Of a DNA stretch of 64,000 bases, positions 16,056-24,520 are shown one piece after another (positions within the stretch are counted from its first letter, which is position 1; every line of letters begins with the position of its first letter). Below the pieces are notes generated by a model that did not search any database, was not told the DNA's origin, and saw nothing but the letters and a program-made list of their open reading frames with translations. The position numbers and the translations under genes are program-made. Source of the DNA: [Actinomadura] parvosata subsp. kistnae. GTDB taxonomy: Bacteria; Actinomycetota; Actinomycetes; Streptosporangiales; Streptosporangiaceae. The stretch spans positions 1,054,001-1,118,000 of the forward strand of contig NZ_OOHJ01000018.1 in the NCBI RefSeq assembly GCF_900323885.1, in the 5' to 3' direction.

Positions 16056-17536
16056 GCGGCCCTCCCATTCATGATCATGTCCAGTACGCGGTGCTCGTCC
16101 AGCTCAGTCGCCTCTCCCTCATGGATGACCGCGCCCTCGCGCAGCACCAGCACGCGATCGGCCAGCCCCAGCACCTCGGGCACCTCGCTGGAGACCAGCA
16201 GCACCCCGATGCCCTGCTTGGCCAGGTCGTGGATGACGGCGTACAGCTCGGCCCTGGCTCCCACGTCCACGCCGCGGGTGGGCTCGTCGAGCAGCAGCAG
16301 CTTGCGCCCGCCGAGCAGCCAGCGGGCGAGCACGGCCTTCTGCTGGTTGCCGCCCGACAGGGTCCTGATCGGGCGTTCGGGGTCGGGCGGGCGGATGTCC
16401 AGCATCTCGGACAGCCGTTTGGCCTCGTCCCGCTCCCGTTTGCGGTCGATCCAGCCGAACCTGGCGAACCCCGGCAGGGTGCCCAGCGTGATGTTGGCCG
16501 TGACGCTCTGGTCGAGGAGCAGGGCCTGGGCCTTGCGTTCCTCGGGGGCCAGGCCCATGCCGCTCCTGACGGTGCCGACCACGCCGCGGCGCACCTGGCG
16601 GCCGTCGAGCAGGACGCGTCCCGTGTGAGGGCGCGCGCCATAGACGGCCTCCAGGATCTCCGAGCGGCCCGAGCCGACCAGCCCGGCCAGGCCGACGATC
16701 TCGCCCGCCCGGACGCTGAACGAGACGTCCTTGAAGACGCCCGGCGAGCTCAGGTTCTCGACGCGAAGCACCTCCTCGCCGAACTCGCGGCCGCCTCTGG
16801 GCGGGAAGACGTACTCGACGTTCCTGCCGGTCATGAGCGAGACGATCTGGGTGGTGGGCGTGTCGCGGGCGGGCAGCCCGACCGCGACCGTGCGGCCGTC
16901 CTTGAGCACGGTGACGCGGTCGCCGATCTCACGGATCTCCTCCAGCCGGTGGGAGATGTAGACCACGGCCACGCCCTGGGCGGTCAGCTCGCGGATGATG
17001 CGGAAGAGGTTGCTGACCTCGTCGTGGGCGAGCGCGGCCGACGGCTCGTCCATGATGATCAGCTTGGCCTCGTGGGAGAGCGCGCGGGCCATGGAGACGA
17101 CCTGCTTGGCCGCCGGAGACAGCCGCCCCACCTCGGTGGCGGGGCGGATCTCCGGATGGCCGAGGCGTTCCAGCACCTCGCGGGCGGCCCGCCGGCCCGC
17201 CGCCCTGTTGACGAAGCCGAGGCGGGCGTGCTCGTGGCCGAGGAAGATGTTCTCGGCCACGCTGAGGCCGTCCACCAGATCCAGCTCCTGGTAGATGGTG
17301 GCGAAGCCGAGCTTGATGGCGTCGATGGGGCTGCCGGGGCGCACCTCCGCCCCGTTGAACGAGATCGTGCCCTCGTCCGGCTGGTGAACTCCGGCCAGCA
17401 CCTTGATCAGGGTGGATTTGCCGGCGCCGTTCTGGCCGAGCAGGCAGTGAACCTCGCCCGCCCGCACGTCCAGATCGACCCCGTCCAGCGCGCGCACGCC
17501 GGGGAACTGCTTGACGATGCCCTTCATGACCAGCAT
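16052..17536 (-). CDS. Sugar ABC transporter ATP-binding protein (two NBDs, RbsA/MglA type)
   Basis: A 494-residue ATPase with two nucleotide-binding domains. The first has Walker A GQNGAGKSTLIK, a degenerate signature RLSPAAKQVVSMARAL and Walker B LIIMDEPSAAL; the second has a degenerate Walker A (GLVGSGRSEI), signature LSGGNQQKAVLARWL and Walker B LLLLDEPTRGVD. This asymmetry is normal for RbsA-type importers. Starts 13 bases after the ROK gene stop, with GGGACCTCCC before the ATG region. Energises uptake through the adjacent permease. Confidence 0.93.
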   Translation of the reverse strand: MLVMKGIVKQFPGVRALDGVDLDVRAGEVHCLLGQNGAGKSTLIKVLAGVHQPDEGTISFNGAEVRPGSPIDAIKLGFATIYQELDLVDGLSVAENIFLGHEHARLGFVNRAAGRRAAREVLERLGHPEIRPATEVGRLSPAAKQVVSMARALSHEAKLIIMDEPSAALAHDEVSNLFRIIRELTAQGVAVVYISHRLEEIREIGDRVTVLKDGRTVAVGLPARDTPTTQIVSLMTGRNVEYVFPPRGGREFGEEVLRVENLSSPGVFKDVSFSVRAGEIVGLAGLVGSGRSEILEAVYGARPHTGRVLLDGRQVRRGVVGTVRSGMGLAPEERKAQALLLDQSVTANITLGTLPGFARFGWIDRKRERDEAKRLSEMLDIRPPDPERPIRTLSGGNQQKAVLARWLLGGRKLLLLDEPTRGVDVGARAELYAVIHDLAKQGIGVLLVSSEVPEVLGLADRVLVLREGAVIHEGEATELDEHRVLDMIMNGRAA

Positions 17537-17549
17537 CGGGAGGTCCCTT

Positions 17550-18707
17550 TCAGGCGTTGACGATGCGGTTGATGTTGTCGGGTGACAGGTAGTGCTCGAT
17601 GGCGAGGATCCCGGCGCCGAGCGCGGCGGCGTTGATCCCCGTACGGCTCGGCGTGATCGACAGGTGGTGCGTGGCCAGCGGGAGCGACCTGCGGTAGACC
17701 GTCTCCCTGATCCCTGCCAGCAGGTGCTCGTGCACCCGTGACAGTGCGCCGCCGATCACGATGACCTCGGGGTTGAAGAAGTTGACCAGGCTGGCCAGCA
17801 CCTCGCCGATGAGCCGGCCGGCCTCCCTGACCAGGCGCAGCGCCTGGGTGTTTCCTGATTGAACGAGTGCCACGACGTCGGCGCCGGTCTCGGCCGGAAG
17901 GCCCAGCTCGGTCAGCCGCCGCGCGATGGCGGCGCCGCCGGCCACGGCCTCCAGGCAGGCGCTGTTGCCGCACCGGCAGCCGGCGTCCTCGTGGCCGCTG
18001 ACCCGGATGTGGCCGATGTCGCCGGCGGAGCCCTGCGCGCCTCTGTGCAGGGTGCCGGCGGCCATGATGCCGCAGCCGATGCCGGTGCCGACCTTGACGA
18101 ACAGCAGGTGCTTGGTGTCGGCGAAGGCGCCCCGGTGCTCGCCCAGCGCCATCACGTTGACGTCGTTGTCGACCAGCACCTCGACACCCTCGAAGTACTC
18201 GGGGATGGGGTAGTCGTTCCAGCCGGGCATGATCGGCGGGTTGTTCGGCCGCCCGGTGGCGAACTCCACCGGCCCCGGCACGCCGATCCCGATGGCCCGC
18301 AGCGCGGTCCTGGGCCGGCCCGCCTGGCCGAGCAGGTGGTCGAGCCGCTGGTCCACGTGGGCGAGCACCTTCTCGGGGCCCTCGCCGATCAGCAGCGCGT
18401 CCTCGCACTCGGCCAGCACATTGCCCGAGATGTCCATGAGGGCGACCCGGCAGTGGGTGGCGCCCAGGTCCACGCCCGCGAAGGCGTGGTCCTCGGTGTG
18501 CAGGCGGAGCTGGCGCGGCGGACGGCCACCGGTCGACTCGCCGCTCTCGGTCTCCTCGACCAGGCCGCGCTCGATCAGCGCGTCCACGCGCTGGGAGATC
18601 GTCGAGCGGGCCAGGCCGGTGAGCCTCGCCAGATCGGATCGGGTCGTCGCGGAGCCCGCGCTGATCAGCGTCAGCACGTCGCCGGCGGAGCCCGGCTGGG
18701 GGGTCAT
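17550..18707 (-). CDS. ROK family transcriptional regulator
   Basis: A 385-residue ROK repressor. The N-terminal winged helix is SDLARLTGLARSTISQRVDALIERGLVEE. The kinase-like domain has the ATP-binding DLGATHCRVALMD and a zinc site CRCGNSACLEAV (C-x-C-G-x3-C-L-E), usual for ROK proteins. ATG start just after CAGCCGGGCTCC. First gene of the sugar operon and likely its local repressor, with release by a sugar or phosphosugar. Confidence 0.92.
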   Translation of the reverse strand: MTPQPGSAGDVLTLISAGSATTRSDLARLTGLARSTISQRVDALIERGLVEETESGESTGGRPPRQLRLHTEDHAFAGVDLGATHCRVALMDISGNVLAECEDALLIGEGPEKVLAHVDQRLDHLLGQAGRPRTALRAIGIGVPGPVEFATGRPNNPPIMPGWNDYPIPEYFEGVEVLVDNDVNVMALGEHRGAFADTKHLLFVKVGTGIGCGIMAAGTLHRGAQGSAGDIGHIRVSGHEDAGCRCGNSACLEAVAGGAAIARRLTELGLPAETGADVVALVQSGNTQALRLVREAGRLIGEVLASLVNFFNPEVIVIGGALSRVHEHLLAGIRETVYRRSLPLATHHLSITPSRTGINAAALGAGILAIEHYLSPDNINRIVNA

Positions 18708-18927
18708 GCCGCGACAATAAGATCACCGATGGGGCAAATCAAGAGCGGAGATCGACCAAACTCCCCCAACTTCCGCCGAAGATCGAACAAAGGCCGGTTT
18801 CAGCCCAGAAAAGCCGACATTTCGGTACTTACCCAGGTATGCGGAAGCGCCGACCCCCGACGCGGGGCCGGCGCTTCAGAGACGGCCGCCGGTCGCGGCG
18901 ATCAGCCGGAGCGGCCGGGCTCGGCGG
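18708..18927. promoter_or_regulatory. Promoter region of the ROK-sugar ABC operon
   Basis: An AT-richer stretch of about 100 bases upstream of the ROK gene (18715-18820) should hold the operon promoter and ROK operator. I see no clear palindrome I would defend. The rest of the gap contains the hairpin after the SDR gene. Confidence 0.4.
18844..18877 (-). terminator. Hairpin terminator after the SDR gene
   Basis: GAAGCGCCG pairs perfectly with CGGCGCTTC, with an inner CCCC/GGGG pair. There is no T-run. It lies 50 bases past the stop of the minus-strand SDR gene. Confidence 0.55.
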
Positions 18928-19800
18928 TCAGAGCATCGACTTCATGGAGTCGGCCGCCGTCAGCACGTAAGGCTGCTCGGTCATGACCGCCCCCCAGTTG
19001 TCCGCGATCGCCTCGGGCGTCAGGTCGTCGCTCTTCCACCCCGGCCCCTCGGCCACGAACACCCGCGCCACCTTGCCGCCCCCGACCGTGAACACCTCAC
19101 CGCTGACCTCGCACGACTCGTGCACGAGGTAGGCGACCAGCGCGCTGACCCGCTCGGGGGTGAACTTGGCCTCGAACTCGGCCGGCAGCAGCGCCTCGGT
19201 CATCCGCGTCCAGGCCACGGGCGCGATCGCGTTGGCCTTGATGCCGTTGCGCGCCCCCTCGATCCCGAGCGTCTTGGTCAGGCCCACCAGGCCCATCTTG
19301 GCCGTGGAGTAGTTGGCCTGGCCGAAGTTGCCGAACAGGCCGGCGGGGCTGGAGGTGTTGACGACGCGGCCGTAGCCGGCCGCCTTCATCAGCGGGTAGG
19401 CGGCCTGGCTGACGAGGTAGGAGCCGCGTACGTGCACGGCCAGCACCGCGTCGAACTCCTCGACCGTCATCTTCCCGAACGACTTGTCGCGCAGGATGCC
19501 CGCGTTGTTGACGACGATGTCGACCTTGCCGAACGCGTCCACCGCGGCCTGGACGATGGCGTGGGCGCCTTCGGGGGTGGCGACGTCGTCGGCGTTCGCG
19601 ACGGCCTGGCCGCCGTTCTTCGTGATGAGGTCGGCCACCTCGGCCGCGGGGCCGGTCGAGGCGCCGGTGCCGTCGAGCGCGCCGCCGAGGTCGTTGACGA
19701 CGACCTTGGCGCCCCGCTCGGCGAGCAGGAGCGCGTGCGACCTGCCCAGGCCGTGCCCGGCCCCCGTGATGATCGCGACCCTGTCATCGAACCGAAGCAT
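18928..19800 (-). CDS. SDR family oxidoreductase (MFE-2/17-beta-HSD4-like)
   Basis: A 290-residue classical SDR. The cofactor motif is TGAGHGLGRSHALLLAERGA, followed by NNAG in VVNNAGILRDKSF, and the catalytic Ser-Tyr-Lys is in VVNTSSPAGLFGNFGQANYSTAK. FGNFGQANYSxAK and the ILRDKSFGKM stretch are typical of the 3-hydroxyacyl-CoA dehydrogenase part of MFE-2 and related actinobacterial enzymes acting on fatty-acyl or steroid side-chain CoA esters. GGAGGTTCG precedes the ATG. An operator-like GAACAAAATTC sits 21 bases upstream of the start. Likely NAD-dependent hydroxyacyl or hydroxysteroid oxidation; substrate inferred. Confidence 0.85.
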   Translation of the reverse strand: MLRFDDRVAIITGAGHGLGRSHALLLAERGAKVVVNDLGGALDGTGASTGPAAEVADLITKNGGQAVANADDVATPEGAHAIVQAAVDAFGKVDIVVNNAGILRDKSFGKMTVEEFDAVLAVHVRGSYLVSQAAYPLMKAAGYGRVVNTSSPAGLFGNFGQANYSTAKMGLVGLTKTLGIEGARNGIKANAIAPVAWTRMTEALLPAEFEAKFTPERVSALVAYLVHESCEVSGEVFTVGGGKVARVFVAEGPGWKSDDLTPEAIADNWGAVMTEQPYVLTAADSMKSML

Positions 19801-19820
19801 CGAACCTCCCGAGCCGAGGA

Positions 19821-19831
19821 GAACAAAATTC
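19821..19831. promoter_or_regulatory. GAAnnnnnTTC operator-like site before the SDR gene
   Basis: GAACAAAATTC (GAATTTTGTTC on the coding strand) lies 21 bases upstream of the SDR start. The same GAAnnnnnTTC layout occurs twice between the MBL and GST genes, suggesting a shared regulator. Confidence 0.4.
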
Positions 19832-19854
19832 TGGTCATCTGTACGATAGCCGCC

Positions 19855-20913
19855 TCAGGGCAGCCGCCACAGGTCCGGCTCGCCCGCTTCCCTGACCACC
19901 CGCCCCTTGGCCTCCAGCCACGCCAGGTGCGCGAGCGTCTCGTTGTTGGCCGAGCGCCGCATGAACGGCGGGATCGTCTCCCACGGCCGCGACCACGTCA
20001 GCCGGGTGGCCACATCCCAGCAGTTGGCGGCGCCGGCCGCGCCGACCACCTGCTCGATCTCCGCGAGGCGGGCGTCGTGGTGCGCCAGCACCGTGTCCAC
20101 CCGCTCGGCCAGCTCCAGGAACCGGTACTCGTGCGCGGGCAGCACCTCCTCGACCTCCAGCTTGCGGACGGCGTCCAGAGAATCGAGGTAGTCGGCCAGC
20201 GGGTTCGGCCCCGACTGCGGGTGCACGGCCACGATGGGCGTGATCCGCGCCAGGACGTGGTCACCGGAGAACAGCACCTTGCGCTCCGGCGAGACGAAGC
20301 ACAGGTGGCCCGGCGAGTGGCCGGGCGTCCAGATGGCCCGCAGGTCCCAGCCCGGCAGGCCGAGGTCGTCGCCGTCCTCCACCAGCCGGTCCGGCCTGGC
20401 CATCGAGACCATGTGCCTGATCATCATGGAGGCGCCGGCCAGCTCGTCCAGCGTCAGGTCGGGCACGCCGCAGCGGCGCAGCAGCGCCCGCTCCCGCTGG
20501 ACGAGGGAGTCGATGGCGTCGTCGTCGTAACGCTCGCGGACCAGGCGGGCGTCGGCGGGGTGCAGCGCGATCCAGGCGCCGGAGCTCTCCCTGATGCGGC
20601 CCGCCAGGCCGTAGTGGTCGGGGTGGATGTGGGTGACCAGGACGCCCTTGACGTCGGTGATCGCGTACCCGGCCACGCCCAGGCCCGCCACGAGCGCGTC
20701 GTAGGCCTCGTCGGTGTTCCACCCGGCGTCGATGATGGCCACGCCGTCGGGCAGCTCCAGCACGTAGACGAGCACGTACCGGAGAGGGTTGATCGGGATC
20801 GGGACGGGAACGGACCACAGGCCGGGGCGCACCCGCTCGACTTCGGGGAACGTCCCGCCGACCCACGCCTCCCGCTGGGCGGGGTTGGCGGGGGTCACTA
20901 CGAATTTCGCCAC
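19855..20913 (-). CDS. MBL-fold metallo-hydrolase
   Basis: A 352-residue metallo-beta-lactamase-fold protein. The zinc motif is LVTHIHPDHYGLAG (HxHxDH); further ligands are in TPGHSPGHLCFV, FSGDHVLARITPIV and LPAHEYRF. The long C-terminal helix tail resembles the hydrolases paired with acyl-CoA catabolism genes. The frame opens from an ATG at 20943, but that codon lies inside an operator-like site; the GTG at 20913 (VAKFVVTPANPAQ) is preferred. Divergent from the GST-like gene at 20958. Probably a thioesterase or lactonase; not assignable. Confidence 0.82.
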   Translation of the reverse strand: MAKFVVTPANPAQREAWVGGTFPEVERVRPGLWSVPVPIPINPLRYVLVYVLELPDGVAIIDAGWNTDEAYDALVAGLGVAGYAITDVKGVLVTHIHPDHYGLAGRIRESSGAWIALHPADARLVRERYDDDAIDSLVQRERALLRRCGVPDLTLDELAGASMMIRHMVSMARPDRLVEDGDDLGLPGWDLRAIWTPGHSPGHLCFVSPERKVLFSGDHVLARITPIVAVHPQSGPNPLADYLDSLDAVRKLEVEEVLPAHEYRFLELAERVDTVLAHHDARLAEIEQVVGAAGAANCWDVATRLTWSRPWETIPPFMRRSANNETLAHLAWLEAKGRVVREAGEPDLWRLP

Positions 20914-20918
20914 GACCC

Positions 20919-20949
20919 GAATATAGTTCTGCGTCCGAATCATGTTCTA
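20919..20949. promoter_or_regulatory. Paired GAAnnnnnTTC operator-like sites between divergent MBL and GST genes
   Basis: GAATATAGTTC at 20919-20929 and GAATCATGTTC at 20937-20947 are spaced 18 bases apart. The second continues as TTCTACTTGG, as does the site before the PPOX operon at 10021. Both divergent genes could be controlled together. Regulator not identified. Confidence 0.45.
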
Positions 20950-20957
20950 CTTGGGGC

Positions 20958-21803
20958 ATGAAGCTGAGCCGCGAGATCAACGATGATGGCCGCTTCGTCC
21001 GGCAGCCGAACCGTTTCACGGATCGGCTCGGCCCACCCGAGCCCGGCCGCTACCGGGTCTACGCGTCCTACGCCTGCCCGTGGGCGCAGCGCGTACTGAT
21101 CGTCCGTAAGCTCCTGGGCCTGGAAGACCTGCTGGACGTCACGATCGTCGACCCCATCCGCGACGAGAAGGGCTGGCGTGTCCCCGGTGGCGACCCGGAG
21201 TACCTGTCGGAGCTCTACCACGCCACCGACCCCGGCTACACGGGCCGCTACACCGTCCCCTGCGTCTGGGACACCCAGGAGAAGCGGATCGTCACCAACG
21301 ACTTCCCGCAGATCACGCTCGACCTGGAGACGACGTGGGGCACCTCGCCCAACCTCTATCCCGAACGCCTGCGCCCCGACATCGACATCATGAACGACCG
21401 CCTCTACCACGGGCTCAACAACGCGGTCTACGAGGCGGGCTTCTCCCGTGACCAGCAGGTCTACGAGGAGGCGGTGGCCCGGGTGTTCACCACCCTCGAC
21501 TTCCTGGAGGTGCGGCTGGCCGAGTCGGAGTTCCTGTTCGACACGCTCACCGACAGCGACGTGCGCCTCTACACGACGCTGGCCAGGTTCGACGCCGTCT
21601 ACTACGGGCACTTCAAGTGCTCGGTGCGGCGGCTGGTCGACTATCCGGCGCTGTGGGCGTACGCGCGCCGCCTGTACGCCATCCCGGCCTTCCGCGAGAC
21701 CACCGACTTCGACCAGATCAAGCGCCATTACTACATCACCCAGACGAACATCAACCCGAGCCGGATCGTGCCGGTAGGGCCGGAGCTGGACTGGAGCCTG
21801 TAG
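20958..21803 (+). CDS. Xi-class glutathione S-transferase-like protein (glutathionyl-hydroquinone reductase family)
   Basis: A 281-residue thioredoxin-fold plus helical-domain protein. YASYACPWAQRVLIVRKLLGL carries the CPWA active-site Cys of Xi-class enzymes; TVPCVWD is the cis-Pro strand; the C-terminal helical domain ends in RHYYITQTNINPSRIVPVGP, a strong family mark. These enzymes reduce S-thiolated hydroquinones. Actinomycetes mostly make mycothiol, so the natural thiol may differ from glutathione. The ATG lies close behind the shared operator, hence likely leaderless. Its 3' end overlaps the convergent MFS gene by 53 bases. Confidence 0.87.
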   Translation: MKLSREINDDGRFVRQPNRFTDRLGPPEPGRYRVYASYACPWAQRVLIVRKLLGLEDLLDVTIVDPIRDEKGWRVPGGDPEYLSELYHATDPGYTGRYTVPCVWDTQEKRIVTNDFPQITLDLETTWGTSPNLYPERLRPDIDIMNDRLYHGLNNAVYEAGFSRDQQVYEEAVARVFTTLDFLEVRLAESEFLFDTLTDSDVRLYTTLARFDAVYYGHFKCSVRRLVDYPALWAYARRLYAIPAFRETTDFDQIKRHYYITQTNINPSRIVPVGPELDWSL

Positions 21804-23034
21804 GCGCGGGCATCCGCACGAACAGCAGCGCCGAGACCAGCATCACGGCGGCCGCGACGGACCAGGCGGCGGCGAGGCCCGCCTGGGTGGCCAGCGAGCC
21901 GAGCGTGAGGTTGGCCGCGATGCCCCCCGACTGCAGGGACAACGAGCTGGTGGAGGTGACGGTCGTGCGCTCGGCGGAGCCGACCGCGTTGTGGGTCAGC
22001 TCCAGGCAGAGCACGCCCGTCACCGCGATGCCGACGAAGAGCACGACGTAGGCGAGCCCGGCGCTCAGCATGCCGGGCAGACCGGCCAGCCCCGCCGTCG
22101 CGGCCAGCGCGCCGACGGCGAGCGCGGTCAGCGCCGTGCCCGCGATCGCGCCCCTGGCCGACCCGCCCGCCAGGCGCGCGGCGCGGGGCGCGAGCGCCGC
22201 GCCCGCCGCGCTGCCGGCGAAGCCCAGCGCCGCGACGACGGCGTAGGCCAGGCTGCCCTCCTCGGCGGTGCCGGCCAGCTCGGCCAGGCGGCCGGGCGTG
22301 AGCAGCTCGATGCACGTCAGCACTACGCCGGACGCCGCGGCGGCGAGCATGAGCCTGCGCAGCAGCACGCCGCCCAGCGCCAGCCGGATGCCGCCCGTCA
22401 CGGTGGCGGGCACCTCGCGCAGCACGCCCGCCGGCGAGCGACGCCGGTGGGCCGGCTCGGGCAGCGCGAGCACCACCACGACCAGCAGCACCAGCGCCGC
22501 CACCGCGCCCACCAGGGGCGGCGCGGCCAGCGGCAGCATCAGCGACGGCGGCACCAGGAGCGGCAGCGCGCCGCCCGCCAGCACGCCCGCGCACAGGGCC
22601 GCGGACTCCATCGCGCCGCCCCTGGCCAGGCCGGGCTTGAGGTCCGCCCCGCGCCCCTCGATCGCGTGCAGCGTGTCGACGTACCAGGAAGTGGCGGGAC
22701 CGCTGGACAGAGCCCTGGCGACCCCCTTGAACACCCCGCTCAGCAGGAACATCCAGAACGTGGTGGACACGCTCATCAGCGCCAGCCCCGCCACCGTGAA
22801 CGCGGCCGAGGCCGCCAGCACCATGCGCCGGCCGACGACGTCGGCCAGCCCGCCCGTCGGCAGCTCCAGGCTCACGGTCACGACCGAGTAGACCGTCACC
22901 ACCAGCCCGACCTGGGCCAGGCCGAGACCCCGCTCGGTCATCAGCAGGACCATCGTCGCCATCATGAGGCCCGGCGGCAGCCAGGTCAGGAAGCTGACGA
23001 GCAGGTAGCGCCGTAACGCCGACCGTGCGGTCAC
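21751..23034 (-). CDS. MFS transporter
   Basis: A 427-residue transporter with about 12 hydrophobic segments. The frame opens much further upstream, but the GTG at 23034 overlaps the ArsR stop by four bases (GTGA) and gives a normal MFS start. The loop 2-3 motif is GGLADVVGRRMVLAAS (GxLaDrxGRR). Ends in a Pro/Ser-rich tail. Coupled to the ArsR-type regulator just upstream, so probably a regulated exporter of a drug or metabolite. Confidence 0.88.
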   Translation of the reverse strand: MTARSALRRYLLVSFLTWLPPGLMMATMVLLMTERGLGLAQVGLVVTVYSVVTVSLELPTGGLADVVGRRMVLAASAAFTVAGLALMSVSTTFWMFLLSGVFKGVARALSSGPATSWYVDTLHAIEGRGADLKPGLARGGAMESAALCAGVLAGGALPLLVPPSLMLPLAAPPLVGAVAALVLLVVVVLALPEPAHRRRSPAGVLREVPATVTGGIRLALGGVLLRRLMLAAAASGVVLTCIELLTPGRLAELAGTAEEGSLAYAVVAALGFAGSAAGAALAPRAARLAGGSARGAIAGTALTALAVGALAATAGLAGLPGMLSAGLAYVVLFVGIAVTGVLCLELTHNAVGSAERTTVTSTSSLSLQSGGIAANLTLGSLATQAGLAAAWSVAAAVMLVSALLFVRMPAPTGSSPAPALPARSGSG

Positions 23035-23597
23035 GACTCCTCCCTCCGCTTGCGGGGGAAGCCCCCCACCCAGATGTGGACGAGCTGACTGTCGGGGGCG
23101 CCCTCGTGGCGGGCGGCCAGCTCGCGCAGGATCTCCCCGGTACGCGCGGCGAACTCCTCCAGCGCGGCCGGCGGCAGCTCCACGATGTGGTCGCTCATGC
23201 CGGCCGCCGACACCCATTCCGGCGACCAGCCGGCCTCGTCGAACTCCTCGGTGACCCGGCCCAGCAGCTCCGCCTGGAGCAGCCGCATGACCTTGACCGT
23301 CTCGCGGCCCTCCGGCGTCACGGCCATCTCGCGGCTGTTCCACGAGGTGTAGCGGTGCCGGGCCCGCCAGCGTCGCTCGCGGCCGTCGCGCTGCTCCGGG
23401 TCCTCCTCGATGAAGCCGTGCTTGAACAGCTCGCGCAGGTGGTAGCTGGTCGAGCCGGAGCTCTCGCCGACCGTGCGGCCGAGCTCGCTGGCGGTGGCCG
23501 GGCCGTCGGAGCGCAGCAGGCCGAGCAGCCGGGCCCGCAGCGGGTGGGTGACCACTCTCAGCACCTGCGGGTCGCTGATCTTGTAATGCTCTTCCAC
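23031..23597 (-). CDS. ArsR-type winged-helix regulator
   Basis: The GTG at 23597 gives 188 residues starting VEEHYKISDPQVLRVVTHPLRARLLGLL; the open frame continues upstream but into operator DNA. The winged helix is clear: RSDGPATASELGRTVGESSGSTSYHLRELFKHGFIEED. The C-terminal part is a longer helical domain as in the HTH_20 subgroup beside MFS exporters. GAAGGG sits directly before the start. Its promoter contains two overlapping palindromes, most likely its own operator. Confidence 0.9.
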   Translation of the reverse strand: MEEHYKISDPQVLRVVTHPLRARLLGLLRSDGPATASELGRTVGESSGSTSYHLRELFKHGFIEEDPEQRDGRERRWRARHRYTSWNSREMAVTPEGRETVKVMRLLQAELLGRVTEEFDEAGWSPEWVSAAGMSDHIVELPPAALEEFAARTGEILRELAARHEGAPDSQLVHIWVGGFPRKRREES

Positions 23598-23613
23598 CCC
23601 TTCACCGTAAATC

Positions 23614-23643
23614 GCAAAGACGATTTTGCAAAGAGGATTTTGC
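23614..23643. promoter_or_regulatory. Two overlapping GCAAA-N6-TTTGC palindromes (ArsR operator candidate)
   Basis: GCAAAGACGATTTTGC at 23614-23629 and GCAAAGAGGATTTTGC at 23628-23643 share two bases, a 14-base period. They lie between the ArsR gene and the divergent B3/4-domain gene and likely govern both. Confidence 0.65.
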
Positions 23644-23671
23644 GGTTTGCCCACTCTCCTAGACTGTGGGG

Positions 23672-24316
23672 ATGCTCGACGACATCTGGGTGGACGACTC
23701 CGTCCGCGCGCTGCGCCCCGACTTCGCGGTGCTCATCGTGACCGCGCACGGCCTGCGCAACGGCCCCACCGACGACCGCTCCCGGGCCTGGCTGGCGGCC
23801 GCCTCGGCGGTGGAGGTGCAGACGGACAAGATCGACGCCTGGAAGGACGCCTACCGGGCGTTCGGCGCCAAGCCGCAGCGCACCCGCCCCTCGGTCGACG
23901 CCCTGACCCGGCGCATGCCGCTGCCGGAGATCAACCGGGTCGTCGACGCGTACAACTCGATCAGCGTCAAGCACGCGCTGCCCATCGGCGGCGAAGACCT
24001 CGACAAATATGTCGGCCCGGCCCGCCTGGTGCGGGCGAGCGGCGACGAGGCGTCGGAGGAGGCGCTCGGTCAGCCCGAGCCCGGCGAGGTCATCTGGCGT
24101 GACGACATCGGTGTCACCTGCAGGAGATGGAACTGGCGCCAGGTGGTGCGCACCCGTCTCACCGAGGAGACCACCAACGCGATCTTCCTGCTGGAGCGCC
24201 TTGAGCCGATGTCTTTGGAGGAGCTGAAGCAGGCAGGAGAGGAGCTTTCGGAGCTTCTGACCGAGTTGTCCCCCGAGGTGCGCATCTCCAGCCGGCTCCT
24301 GTCCAGCGGGAAATAA
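23672..24316 (+). CDS. B3/B4 tRNA-binding-domain protein (PheT-related)
   Basis: A 214-residue protein like the stand-alone B3/4 domain of phenylalanyl-tRNA synthetase beta chain: DRSRAWLAAASA, KDAYRAFGAKPQRTRPSVDALTRRM, PEINRVVDAYNSISVKHALPIGGEDLDKY and GEVIWRDDIGVTCRRWNWRQ. Such free-standing domains are thought to act on mischarged tRNA or amino-acid-like ligands, which is not proven here. ATG 23672 preferred over a GTG six bases upstream; little leader space, so possibly leaderless. Confidence 0.85.
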   Translation: MLDDIWVDDSVRALRPDFAVLIVTAHGLRNGPTDDRSRAWLAAASAVEVQTDKIDAWKDAYRAFGAKPQRTRPSVDALTRRMPLPEINRVVDAYNSISVKHALPIGGEDLDKYVGPARLVRASGDEASEEALGQPEPGEVIWRDDIGVTCRRWNWRQVVRTRLTEETTNAIFLLERLEPMSLEELKQAGEELSELLTELSPEVRISSRLLSSGK

Positions 24317-24520
24317 ACCTCACCCCCCGGTGTTGATACCAAAGAGTAATAAACGCTGCACCACCCGGATTGACGAGGCGCGCGTGACCTCTTTGCGCGG
24401 TCCTGAGAGGATCGTTCGAGGCGGCACGGGTCCTTCGGCGCGCGCTGCCAGTCCGGGCGAGTAGCCTTGGACAGGTTCTCTAACATCAACGCCGATCTGC
24501 GGAAGAGGGCGATTTCCGCC
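24317..24520. promoter_or_regulatory. Upstream region of the KGD gene
   Basis: About 200 bases without a gene. It should hold the kgd promoter. GGAAGAGGG near 24501 is the candidate ribosome site for the GTG at 24521. I see no clear operator. Confidence 0.35.
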
